From NCBI GenBank assembly GCA_036172665.1, contig JAYKNF010000070.1, positions 1-64,000 of the forward strand: a stretch of 64,000 bases of DNA, read 5' to 3'. The position numbers were made by a program, and so were the translations under genes. Source of the stretch: Prosopocoilus inquinatus. Its lineage: Eukaryota > Arthropoda > Insecta > Coleoptera > Lucanidae. Positions within the stretch are counted from its first letter, which is position 1. Each line of letters starts with the position of its first letter. Positions 1 through 8,199 of this stretch are shown here, piece after piece. The notes beneath the pieces were generated by a model, which saw only the letters and a program-made list of their open reading frames with translations, was not told the origin of the DNA and ran no database searches.

Positions 1-22
1 TCATCTATCATGTTATTTGGCG

Positions 23-39
23 TTTCGATGGACTCCAGT
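23..39 (+). promoter_or_regulatory. CENP-B-box-like 17-mer (first example; imperfect)
   Basis: tttcgatggactccagt lines up with the mammalian CENP-B box YTTCGTTGGAARCGGGA. TTCG, the central A, and the C and last G of CGGG are present: 7 of the 9 bases usually called essential, 11 of 17 overall. The two middle G bases of CGGG are replaced by CA. Many units (types B, D, L, M, P, S) read tttgga and lack TTCG, so box-like and box-less units are interspersed. Binding by any protein is not shown, and the match may be chance. Confidence 0.3.
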
Positions 40-100
40 AGCTCTGATGTGAGATACGACGTTTTCTGAGGCAGCAGAAGCTGGAAATAGTTATAAACGA

Positions 101-122
101 AACAACACGCATTAGCGTTGTT
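101..122. other. Imperfect dyad (first example of one per monomer)
   Basis: AACA, then a two-base bulge (ac), ACGC, an ATTA loop, GCGT and TGTT: an eight-pair stem with one bulge in type A, E and I units. In units with cgtattagcg the inner closing pair is lost. In type B (cacacattagcgatg) two inner pairs are lost, and in type G (gttcttcc) an outer pair is lost. The element could favour cruciform or hairpin formation or be a dimer-protein site. No function is demonstrated. Confidence 0.45.
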
Positions 123-137
123 CCTGTGATGTATCTA

Positions 138-143
138 ATCGAT
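138..143. other. ATCGAT palindrome (first example), present in units ending taatcgatcc
   Basis: Most left-hand units end taatcgatcc and so contain ATCGAT at bases 138-143. Units of types D, L, O, P and S mostly end taaacgatcc and lack it. The t/a choice at base 139 is one of the main two-state sites of the array and strongly predicts the next unit's type, so a digest at this site would give a ladder of 149-bp multiples reflecting unit order. Confidence 0.8.
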
Positions 144-149
144 CCTTAC

Positions 150-298
150 TAATCTATCATGTTATTTGACGTTTGGATGGACTCCAGTAATCCTGACGTG
201 AGATACGAAGTTCTCGGACGCAGCAGAAGCTGGAAATAGTTTTAAACGAAACAACACACATTAGCGATGTTCCTGTGATGTATCTAATCGATCCTTAC
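150..298. repeat. Monomer type B (aatcctgacg type)
   Basis: Marked by gacgtttggatgg, taatcctgacg and gaagttctcgg, and by cacacattagcgatg in place of cacgcattagcgttg. It follows type A in almost every left-hand block and is rare to the right of 20.3 kb, reappearing near 28.2, 33.0 and 37.9 kb. It lacks the TTCG of the CENP-B-like motif and the dyad symmetry of the consensus. Confidence 0.88.
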
Positions 299-447
299 TC
301 ATCTATCATGTTATTTGGCGTTTAGATGGACTCCAGTAGCTCTGATGTGAGATACGACGTTTTCGGACGCAGCAGAAGCTGGAAATAGTTTTAAACGATA
401 CAACACGTATTAGCGTTGTTCCTGTGATGTATCTAATCGATCCATAC
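299..447. repeat. Monomer type C (tttagatgg, gatacaac type)
   Basis: Marked by ggcgtttagatgg, gtagctctg, gacgttttcgg, ttttaaacgatac and cgtattagcg. The tttaga state removes the TTCG core at base 26. Good copies lie at 2,089 and 8,498, with a near-duplicate at 8,796, where a gataagacg change marks a local two-unit expansion. The shadow of this unit on the minus strand contributes to a 66-codon accidental open frame. Confidence 0.85.
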
Positions 448-596
448 TCATCTATTATGTTATTTGACGTTTGGATGGACTCCAGTAACTCTGATGAGAG
501 ATACAAAGATTTCGGACGCAGCAGAAGCTGGAAATAGTTTTGAACGAAACAACACGTATTAGCGTTGTTCCTGTGTAGTATCTAATCGATCCTTAC
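448..596. repeat. Monomer type D (gatgagagatacaaagatt type)
   Basis: Marked by gacgtttggatgg, taactctgatgagag, caaagatttcgg, ttttgaacg and, in most later copies, aaacgatcc at the end. It is almost always followed by the O type (ttttctatcatg). Later copies lie near 6,857, 11,377, 28,959, 33,874, 43,704, 48,918 and 58,304. This early copy instead ends gtgtagtatctaatc, like E units, so it may be a recombinant. Confidence 0.82.
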
Positions 597-745
597 TTAT
601 CTATCATGTTATTTGAAGTTTCGATGGACTCCAGTATCTCTGATGTGAGATACGACGTTTTCGGACGCAGCAGAAGCTGGAAATAGTTTTAAACGATACA
701 ACACGCATTAGCGTTGTTCCTGTGATGTATCTAATCGATCCATAC
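597..745. repeat. Monomer type E (gtatctctg type)
   Basis: Marked by a ttatctatcatg start, ttcgatggactccagtatctctg, gacgttttcgg and ttttaaacgatac. This copy has ttgaagtttcg where others read ttgacgtttcg. It usually precedes or follows type F. A second form (for example 895-1,043) has cgtattagcattg. E-type centres also appear fused to ttttctatcatg starts in the 17.8-28.1 kb region. Confidence 0.85.
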
Positions 746-894
746 TCATCTATTATGTTATTTGGCGTTTCGATGGAATCCAGTAACTTAGATGTGAGAT
801 ACGAAGTTCTCGGACGGAGCTGAAGCTAGAAATAGTTTTAAACGAAACAACAGGCATTAGCGTTGTTCCTGTGAAGTACCTAATCGACCCTTAC
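746..894. repeat. Monomer type F (gaatcc, cggagctgaagctag type)
   Basis: The most divergent left-hand type. It has a tcatctattatg start, gatggaatccag instead of gatggactccag, taacttagatg, cggacggagctgaagctag, and a gtgtagtacc or gtgaagtacc end. Copies lie at 2,238, 3,132, 5,069, 8,945, 9,835, about 13,309, about 19,865 and about 24,922. The stretch agctagaaatag resembles part of a well-known engineered guide-RNA scaffold; this is judged chance (see rejected items). Confidence 0.88.
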
Positions 895-1341
895 TTATCT
901 ATCATGTTATTTGACGTTTCGATGGACTCCAGTATCTCTGATGTGAGATACGACGTTTTCGGACGCAGCAGAAGCTGGAAATAGTTTTAAACGATACAAC
1001 ACGTATTAGCATTGTTCCTGTGATGTATCTAATCGATCCTTACTCATCTATCATGTTATTTGGCGTTTCGATGGACTCCAGTAGCTCTGATGTGAGATAC
1101 GACGTTTTCTGAGGCAGCAGAAGCTGGAAATAGTTATAATCGAAACAACACGCATTAGCGTTGTTCCTGTGATGTATCTAATCGATCCTTACTCATCTAT
1201 CATGTTATTTGACGTTTAGATGGACTCCAGTAATCCTGACGTGAGATACGAAGTTCTCGGACGCAGCAGAAGCTGGAAATAGTTTTAAACGAAACAACAC
1301 ACATTAGCGATGTTCCTGTGATGTATCTAATCGATCCTTAC

Positions 1342-1490
1342 TCATCTATAATGTTATTTGGCGTTTCGATGGACTCCAGTAGCTCTGATGTGAGATACGA
1401 CGTTTTCGGACGCAGCAGAAGCTGGAAATAGTTTTATACGAAACAACACGCATTAGCGTTCTTCCTGTGATGTATCTAATCGATCCTTAC
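1342..1490. repeat. Monomer type G (ttttatacg, gttcttcc type)
   Basis: Marked by a tcatctataatg start, gtagctctg, gacgttttcgg, ttttatacgaaac and cgcattagcgttcttcc. The g-to-c change at base 120 breaks the outer arm of the dyad. It is nearly always followed by type H. Copies lie at 2,834, 3,877, 9,541, about 12,124, 13,762, about 18,829, about 20,318, 33,132, about 38,047 and, as hybrids, near 45,343 and 46,237. Confidence 0.87.
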
Positions 1491-1639
1491 TCATCTATCA
1501 TGTTATTTGGCGTTTCGATGGACTCCAGTAACTTTGATGTGAGATACGAAGTTCTCGGACGCAGCTGAAGCTGGAAATAATTTTAAATGAAACAACACTT
1601 ATTAGCGTTGTTCCTGTGATGTATCTAATCGATCCTTAC
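1491..1639. repeat. Monomer type H (taactttgatg, cagctgaagctgg type)
   Basis: Marked by ttggcgtttcgatgg, taactttgatg, gaagttctcgg, cgcagctgaagctgg (a CAGCTG site, here at 1,562-1,567) and ttttaaatgaaac followed by cacttattagcg. A variant with cacgtattagcg is common between 15.8 and 38 kb. It retains the full CENP-B-like core and reappears at the far right (63,4xx). Confidence 0.87.
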
Positions 1640-1790
1640 TCATCTATCATGTTATTTGGCGTTTCGATGGACTCCAGTAGCTCTGATGTGAGATACGACG
1701 TTTTCGGACGCAGCAGAAGCTGGAAATAGTTTTAAACGAAACAACACGCATTAGCGTTGTGTTCCTGTGATGTATCTAATCGATCCTTGC
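1640..1790. repeat. Monomer type I, 151 bp with a +2 insertion
   Basis: Type I is closest to the consensus: ttggcgtttcgatgg, gtagctctg, gacgttttcgg, ttttaaacgaaac, cgcattagcgttg. This copy reads gttgtgttcc where others read gttgttcc, a two-base duplication at about 1,758-1,763, and ends ccttgc instead of ccttac. The only other +2 unit is at 8,049-8,199, in the same position before a type A unit. Confidence 0.92.
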
Positions 1791-4700
1791 TCATCTATCA
1801 TGTTATTTGGCGTTTCGATGGACTCCAGTAGCTCTGATGTGAGATACGACGTTTTCTGAGGCAGCAGAAGCTGGAAATAGTTATAAACGAAACAACACGC
1901 ATTAGCGTTGTTCCTGTGATGTATCTAATCGATCCTTACTAATCTATCATGTTATTTGACGTTTGGATGGACTCCAGTAATCCTGACGTGAGATACGAAG
2001 TTCTCGGACGCAGCAGAAGCTGGAAATAGTTTTAAACGAAACAACACACATTAGCGATGTTCCTGTGATGTATCTAATCGATCCTTACTCATCTATCATG
2101 TTATTTGGCGTTTAGATGGACTCCAGTAGCTCTGATGTGAGATACGACGTTTTCGGACGCAGCAGAAGCTGGAAATAGTTTTAAACGATACAACACGTAT
2201 TAGCGTTGTTCCTGTGATGTATCTAATCGATCCATACTCATCTATTATGTTATTTGGCGTTTCGATGGAATCCAGTAACTTAGATGTGAGATACGAAGTT
2301 CTCGGACGGAGCTGAAGCTAGAAATAGTTTTAAACGAAACAACACGCATTAGCGTTGTTCCTGTGTAGTACCTAATCGATCCTTACTTATCTATCATGTT
2401 ATTTGACGTTTCGATGGACTCCAGTATCTCTGATGTGAGATACGACGTTTTCGGACGCAGCAGAAGCTGGAAATAGTTTTAAACGATACAACACGTATTA
2501 GCATTGTTCCTGTGATGTATCTAATCGATCCTTACTCATCTATCATGTTATTTGGCGTTTCGATGAACTCCAGTAGCTCTGATGTGAGATACGACGTTTT
2601 CTGAGGCAGCAGAAGCTGGAAATAGTTATAATCGAAACAACACGCATTAGCGTTGTTCCTGTGGTGTATCTAATCGATCCTTACTCATCTATCATGTTAT
2701 TTGACGTTTGGATGGACTCCAGTAATCCTGACGTGAGATACGAAGTTCTCGGACGCAGCAGAAGCTGGAAATAGTTTTAAACGAAACAACACACATTAGC
2801 GATGTTCCTGTGATGTATCTAATCGATCCTTACTCATCTATAATGTTATTTGGCGTTTCGATGGACTCCAGTAGCTCTGATGTGAGATACGACGTTTTCG
2901 GACGCAGCAGAAGCTGGAAATAGTTTTATACGAAACAACACGCATTAGCGTTCTTCCTGTGATGTATCTAATCGATCCTTACTCATCTATCATGTTATTT
3001 GGCGTTTCGATGGACTCCAGTAACTTTGATGTGAGATACGAAGTTCTCGGACGCAGCAGAAGCTGGAAATAGTTTTAAACGATACAACACGTATTAGCGT
3101 TGTTCCTGTGATGTATCTAATCGATCCATACTCATCTATTATGTTATTTGGCGTTTCGATGGAATCCAGTAACTTAGATGTGAGATACGAAGTTCTCGGA
3201 CGGAGCTGAAGCTAGAAATAGTTTTAAACGAAACAACACGCATTAGCGTTGTTCCTGTGTAGTACCTAATCGATCCTTACTTATCTATCATGTTATTTGA
3301 CGTTTCGATGGACTCCAGTATCTCTGATGTGAGATACGACGTTTTCGGACGCAGCAGAAGCTGGAAATAGTTTTGAACGAAACAACACGTATTAGCGTTG
3401 TTCCTGTGTAGTATCTAATCGATCCTTACTTATCTATCATGTTATTTGACGTTTCGATGGACTCCAGTATCTCTGATGTGAGATACGACGTTTTCGGACG
3501 CAGCAGAAGCTGGAAATAGTTTTAAACGATACAACACGTATTAGCGTTGTTCCTGTGATGTATCTAATCGATCCATACTCATCTATTATGTTATTTGGCG
3601 TTTCGATGGAATCCAGTAACTTAGATGTGAGATACGAAGTTTTCGGACGCAGCAGAAGCTGGAAATAGTTATAATCGAAACAACACGCATTAGCGTTGTT
3701 CCTGTGATGTATCTAATCGATCCTTACTCATCTATCATGTTGTTTGACGTTTGGATGGACTCCAGTAATCCTGACGTGAGATACGAAGTTCTCGTACGCA
3801 GCAGAAGCTGGAAATAGTTTTAAACGAAACAACACACATTAGCGATGTTCCTGTGATGTATCTAATCGATCCTTACTCATCTATAATGTTATTTGGCGTT
3901 TCGATGGACTCCAGTAGCTCTGATGTGAGATACGACGTTTTCGGACGCAGCAGAAGCTGGAAATAGTTTTATACGAAACAACACGCATTAGCGTTCTTCC
4001 TGTGATGTATCTAATCGATCCTTACTCATCTATCATGTTATTTGGCGTTTCGATGGACTCCAGTAACTTTGATGTGAGATACGAAGTTCTCGGACGCAGC
4101 TGAAGCTGGAAATAGTTTTAAATGAAACAACACTTATTAGCGTTGTTCCTGTGATGTATCTAATCGATCCTTACTCATCTATCATGTTATTTGGCGTTTC
4201 GATGGACTCCAGTAGCTCTGATGTGAGATACGACGTTCTCGGACGCAGCAGAAGCTGGAAATAGTTTTAAACGAAACAACACGCATTAGCGTTGTTCCTG
4301 TGATGTATCTAATCGATCCTTACTCATCTATCATGTTATTTGGCGTTTCGATGGACTCCAGTAGCTCTGATGTGAGATACGACGTTTTCTGAGGCAGCAG
4401 AAGCTGGAAATAGTTATAAACGAAACAACACGCATTAGCGTTGTTCCTGTGATGTATCTAATCGATCCTTACTAATCTATCATGTTATTTGACGTTTGGA
4501 TGGACTCCAGTAATCCTGACGTGAGATACGAAGTTCTCGGACGCAGCAGAAGCTGGAAATAGTTATAATCGAAACAACACGCATTAGCGTTGTTCCTGTG
4601 ATGTATCTAATCGATCCTTACTCATCTATCATGTTATTTGACGTTTGGATGGACTCCAGTAATCCTGACGTGAGATACGAAGTTCTCGGACGCAGCAGAA

Positions 4701-6111
4701 GCTGGAAATAGTTTTAAACGAAACAACACACATTAGCGATGTTCCTGTGATGTATCTAATCGATCCTTACTCATCTATAATGTTATTTGGCGTTTCGATG
4801 GACTCCAGTAGCTCTGATGTGAGATACGACGTTTTCGGACGCAGCAGAAGCTGGAAATAGTTTTGAACGAAACAACACGTATTAGCGTTGTTCCTGTGTA
4901 GTATCTAATCGATCCTTACTTATCTATCATGTTATTTGACGTTTCGATGGACTCCAGTATCTCTGATGTGAGATACGACGTTTTCGGACGCAGCAGAAGC
5001 TGGAAATAGTTTTAAACGATACAACACGTATTAGCGTTGTTCCTGTGATGTATCTAATCGATCCATACTCATCTATTATGTTATTTGGCGTTTCGATGGA
5101 ATCCAGTAACTTAGATGTGAGATACGAAGTTCTCGGACGGAGCTGAAGCTAGAAATAGTTTTAAACGAAACAACACGCATTAGCGTTGTTCCTGTGTAGT
5201 ACCTAATCGATCCTTACTTATCTATCATGTTATTTGACGTTTCGATGGACTCCAGTATCTCTGATGTGAGATACGACGTTTTCGGACGCAGCAGAAGCTG
5301 GAAATAGTTTTAAACGATACAACACGTATTAGCATTGTTCCTGTGATGTATCCAATCGATCCTTACTCATCTATCATGTTATTTGGCGTTTCGATGGACT
5401 CCAGTAGCTCTGATGTGAGATACGACGTTTTCTGAGGCAGCAGAAGCTGGAAATAGTTATAATCGAAACAACACGCATTAGCGTTGTTCCTGTGATGTAT
5501 CTAATCGATCCTTACTCATCTATCATGTTATTTGACGTTTGGATGGACTCCAGTAATCCTGACGTGAGATACGAAGTTCTCGGACGCAGCAGAAGCTGGA
5601 AATAGTTTTATACGAAACAACACGCATTAGCGTTCTTCCTGTGATGTATCTAATCGATCCTTACTCATCTATCATGTTATTTGGCGTTTCGATGGACTCC
5701 AGTAACTTTGATGTGAGATACGAAGTTCTCGGACGCAGCTGAAGCTGGAAATAGTTTTAAATGAAACAACACTTATTAGCGTTGTTCCTGTGATGTATCT
5801 GATCGATCCTTACTCATCTATCATGTTATTTGGCGTTTCGATGGACTCCAGTAGCTCTGATGTGAGATACGACGTTTTCGGACGCAGCAGAAGCTGGAAA
5901 TAGTTTTAAACGAAACAACACGCATTAGCGTTGTTCCTGTGATGTATCTAATCGATCCTTACTCATCTATCATGTTATTTGGCGTTTCGATGGACTCCAG
6001 TAGCTCTGATGTGAGATACGACGGTTTCGGACGCAGCAGAAGCTGGAAATAGTTTTAAACGAAACAACACGCATTAGCGTTGTTCCTGTGATGTATCTAG
6101 TCGATCCTTAC

Positions 6112-6260
6112 TTATCTATTATGTTATTTGGCGTTTCGATGGACTCCAGTAACTTTGATGTGAGATACGAAGTTCTCGGACGCAGCTGAAGCTGGAAATA
6201 GTTTTAAACGAAACAACACGTATGAGCGTTGTTCCTGTACTGTATCTAATCGATCCTTAC
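6112..6260. repeat. Monomer type J (tattatg start, taactttg, gtactg end)
   Basis: Resembles H in the middle (taactttgatg, cagctgaagctgg) but has a tctattatg start, ttttaaacgaaac, cgtattagcg (here cgtatgagcg) and an unusual gtactgtatc end. Copies lie at 10,633, 14,358, 20,914, 28,512, 38,640 and 42,959, always followed directly by K. The J-K pair is the cleanest long-range ruler in the window. Confidence 0.88.
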
Positions 6261-6409
6261 TTATCTATCATATTATTTGACTTTTCGATGGACTCCAGTA
6301 ACTCTGATGTGAGATACGAAGTTTTCGGACGCAGCAGAAGCTGGAAATAGTTTTAAACGAAACAACACGCATTAGCGATGTTCCTGTGATGTATCTAATC
6401 GATCCTTAC
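6261..6409. repeat. Monomer type K (tatcatattattt, gacttttcg type)
   Basis: Marked by catattattt instead of catgttattt, gacttttcg, taactctgatg, gaagttttcgg and cgcattagcgatg. Copies with gacttttcg start at 10,782, 14,507, 21,063, 28,661, 38,789 and 43,108. The spacings are 4,521, 3,725, 6,556, 7,598, 10,128 and 4,319 bp, each a multiple of 149 after correction for the length variants in between. A commoner relative with gacgtttcg is found at many places from 17,037 on. Confidence 0.88.
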
Positions 6410-6558
6410 TCATCTATCATGTTATTTGACGTTTGGACGGACTCCAGTAACTCTGATGTGAGATACAAAGTTTTTGGAGGCAGTAGAAGCTGGAAATAGT
6501 TTTGAACGAAACAACACGTATTAGCGTTGTTCCTGTGATGTATCTAAACGATCCTTAC

Positions 6559-6707
6559 TTATCTAACATGTTATTTGACGTTTGGATGGACTCCAGTAAG
6601 TCTGATGTGAGATACAAAGTTTTTGGACGCAGCAGGAGCTGGAAATAGTTTTAAACGAAACAGCACGTATTAGCGTTGTGCCTGTGCTGTATCTAATCGA
6701 TTCTTAC
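6559..6707. repeat. Monomer type M (ctaacatg, taagtctg, cagcagg type)
   Basis: Marked by ttatctaacatg, gacgtttggatgg, taagtctgatg, caaagtttttgg, cagcaggagctgg and a gtgctgtatc end. This copy carries cagcacg for caacacg and an aatcgattc end. M is among the commonest types to the right of 40 kb. A relative with ttaacg in place of ttgacg and caatgtttttgg or caaagtttttgg (type Q) is equally common between 7 and 50 kb. Confidence 0.86.
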
Positions 6708-6856
6708 TCATATATCATGTTACTTGGCGTTTCGATGGACTCCAGTAGCTCTAATGTGAGATACGACGTTTTCGGACGCAGCAGAAGCTGGAAATAGTTT
6801 TAAACGAAACAACACGTATTAGCGTTGTTCCTGTGTTGTATCTAATCGATCCTTAC
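6708..6856. repeat. Monomer type N (catatatcatgttacttgg, ctctaatg type)
   Basis: Marked by tcatatatcatgttacttgg, gtagctctaatg and gacgttttcgg. It nearly always follows M, and the M-N pair is copied at 11,225, about 43,555, about 47,121, 48,769, 54,882 and beyond. A sister form with taactctgatg and gaagttttcgg (type U) occurs in the 7.9, 16.3, 22.9, 26.1, 30.7, 35.7 and 41.2 kb repeats. Confidence 0.86.
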
Positions 6857-7005
6857 TCATCTATCATGTTATTTGACGTTTGGATGGACTCCAGTAACTC
6901 TGATGAGAGATAAAAAGATTTCGGACGCAGCAGAAGCTGGAAATAGTTTTGAACGAAACAAAACGTATTAGCGTTGTTCCTGTGATGTATCTAAACGATC
7001 CTTAC

Positions 7006-7154
7006 TTTTCTATCATGTTATTTGACGTTTCGATGGACTGCAGTAACTCTGATGTGAGATACGACATTTTCGGACGCAGCAGAAGCTGGAAATAGTTTTA
7101 AACGAAACAACACGTATTAGCGATGTTCCTGTGATGTATCTAAACGATCCTTAC
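7006..7154. repeat. Monomer type O (ttttctatcatg, gacattttcgg type)
   Basis: Marked by a cttttctatcatg start, gacgtttcgatgg (here with ggactgcag), taactctgatg, gacattttcgg and cgtattagcgatg, with an aaacgatcc end. It is flanked by D on the left and P on the right. The eight 148-bp units belong to the same slot in the order but carry gacgttttcgg and the ccataac deletion. Confidence 0.85.
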
Positions 7155-7303
7155 TCATCTATCATGTTATTAGACGTTTGGACGGACTCCAGTAACTCTG
7201 ATGTGAGATACAAAGTTCTCGGACGCAGTAGAAGCTGGAAATAGTTTTGAACGAAACAACACGTATTAGCGTTGTTTCCGTGATGTATCTAAACGATCCT
7301 TAC
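7155..7303. repeat. Monomer type P (gttattagacg, tttggacgg type)
   Basis: Marked by gttattagacgtttggacgg, taactctgatgtg, caaagttctcgg, cagtagaagctgg and ttttgaacg. It follows O or the 148-bp unit and precedes Q. Hybrids with this left half and another right half occur at 39,38x, with a tcatctattatg start, and at 42,662, switching to gtagctctg at about 42,699. Both mark edges of copied segments. Confidence 0.85.
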
Positions 7304-7452
7304 TTATCTAACATGTTATTTAACGTTTGGATGGACTCCAGTAAGTCTGATGTGAGATACAAAGTTTTTGGACGCAGCAGGAGCTGGAAATAGTTTTAAA
7401 AGAAACAACACGTATTAGCGTTGTTCCTGTGCTGCATCTAATCGATCCTTAC
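7304..7452. repeat. Monomer type Q (ttaacg, taagtctg, ttttaaaag type)
   Basis: Marked by ttatctaacatgttatttaacg, taagtctgatg, caaagtttttgg, cagcaggagctgg, ttttaaaagaaac and a gtgctgcatc end. Followed by R. A parallel form with ttttaaacgaaac, caatgtttttgg and a gtgctgtatc end is found at about 11,826, 15,251, 18,531, 21,807, 29,406, 34,321, 39,832 and 44,598. Confidence 0.84.
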
Positions 7453-7601
7453 TTATCTATCATGTTATTTGACGTTTCGATGGACTCCAGTAACCCTGAC
7501 GTGAGATACGATGTTCTCGGACGCAGCAGAAGCTGGAAATAGTTTTAAACGAAACAACACGCATTAGCGTTGTTCCTGTGATGTATCTAATCGATCCTTA
7601 C
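7453..7601. repeat. Monomer type R (taaccctgacg, gatacgatg type)
   Basis: Marked by ttcgatggactcc followed by taaccctgacg, gatacgatgttctcgg and cgcattagcgttg. Placed between Q and H or P-like units. Copies lie at about 15,699, 22,255, 25,532, 30,150, 32,534, 35,065, 37,447 and 40,575. The left part of this type is one parent of the 158-bp hybrid units at 53,388 and 58,909. Confidence 0.84.
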
Positions 7602-7899
7602 TCATCTATCATGTTATTTGACGTTTGGACGGACTCCAGTAACTCTGATGAGAGTTACAAAGTTCTCGGACGCAGTAGAAGCTGGAAATAGTTTTGAACG
7701 AAAGAACACGTATTAGCGTTGTTCCTGTGATGTATCTAAACGATCCTTACTTATCTAACATGTTATTTGACGTTTGGATGGACTCCAGTAAGTCTGATGT
7801 GAGATACAAAGTTTTTGGACGCAGCAGGAGCTGGAAATAGTTTTAAACGAAACAACACGTATTACCGTTGTTCCTGTGCTGTATCTAATCGATCCTTGC

Positions 7900-8048
7900 T
7901 CATATATCATGTTACTTGGCGTTTCGATGGACTCCAGTAACTCTGATGTGAGATACGAAGTTTTCGGACGCAGCAGAAGCTGGAAATAGTTTTAAACGAA
8001 GCAACACGCATTAGCGTTGTTCCTGTGATGTATCAAATCGATCCTTAC
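7900..8048. repeat. Monomer type U (gttacttgg with gaagcaac and gtatcaaatc)
   Basis: Marked by tcatatatcatgttacttggcg, taactctgatg, gaagttttcgg, ttttaaacgaagcaac and a gtatcaaatcg end. The combination of gaagcaac and gtatcaaatc recurs at about 16,295, 22,851, 26,128, 30,747, 35,661 and 41,172, one copy per copied segment, so it is a useful single-copy-per-HOR marker. Confidence 0.84.
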
Positions 8049-8199
8049 TCATCTATTATGTTATTTGGCGTTTCGATGGACTCCAGTAGCTCTGATGTGA
8101 GATACGACGTTTTCGGACGCAGCAGAAGCTGGAAATAGTTTTAAACGAAACAACACGAATTAGCGTTGTGTTCCTGTGATGTATCTAATCGATCCTTGC
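8049..8199. repeat. 151-bp monomer with the second +2 insertion
   Basis: A type-I-like unit with a tctattatg start and cacgaattagcgttgtgttcc. The same extra gt and the same ccttgc end as the unit at 1,640-1,790, again directly before a type A unit. The shared insertion shows that this unit and the block edge after it descend from one copy. Confidence 0.9.

Larger units (their letters stand above)
1..149. repeat. Monomer type A (ctgagg type), reference copy and register origin
   Basis: Defined by gtagctctg at 40-48, gacgttttctgaggcag at 58-74 (others have ttttcggacgcag) and ttataaacg or ttataatcg at 91-99. The ctgagg form occurs at 67, 1,110, 1,857, 2,602, 4,390, 5,433, 8,266, 9,309, 12,636 and 19,341, and I saw none to the right of that. 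Five of the spacings are exact multiples of 149: four of 1,043 bp (7 units) or 745 bp (5 units), and one of 1,788 bp (12 units). Confidence 0.9.
1..1790. repeat. HOR block 1: 12-monomer block (types A B C D E F E A B G H I)
   Basis: Twelve units start at 1, 150, 299, 448, 597, 746, 895, 1,044, 1,193, 1,342, 1,491 and 1,640. The last is 151 bp, giving 1,790 bp. Base 1,791 onward restarts with the same A, B, C order, so base 1 corresponds to base 1,791. In the next block the D and first E units are missing after C, and the copy resumes at F (2,238). The recurrence of a +2 unit just before an A-type unit (here and at 8,049) suggests that the block edge, not only its content, was copied. Confidence 0.9.
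1791..8199. repeat. HOR block 2: 6,409-bp block of 43 monomers
   Basis: The block runs from the A-type unit at 1,791 to the end of the second +2 unit at 8,199 (43 x 149 + 2). The first half (1,791 to about 6,111) uses types A-I and several hybrid units (2,983, 3,579, 4,473, 4,771, 5,516). The second half (6,112-8,199) introduces types J, K, M, N, O, P, Q, R and U. Bases 3.79-7.44 kb align with 12.03-15.69 kb at a constant offset of 8,246 bp; for example, the ctcgtacg variant is at 3,791 and 12,037, and the K unit is at 6,261 and 14,507. The block therefore looks like the parent, or a sister, of later blocks. Confidence 0.85.

Noticed and set aside
1..149. Internal subrepeats in the monomer (about 50 bp, from the 49-bp step at 10,351)
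   Set aside because: The short shared words (gatgt, atctat, gtatctaatc) do not align over useful length, and the 49-bp step is explained by a joint between two different positions of the unit.
306..506. Minus-strand open frame of 66 codons
   Set aside because: It lies entirely inside satellite units. The unit length of 149 is not a multiple of 3, so the reading frame shifts in every unit and no open frame can persist. No ribosome-binding, splice or codon-use signal was seen.
815..840. Similarity of agctagaaatag in type F units to a common guide-RNA scaffold
   Set aside because: Only about 12 bases agree, the stretch is a small variant of the agctggaaatag present in every unit, and no pairing partner or nuclease context exists. 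Chance.
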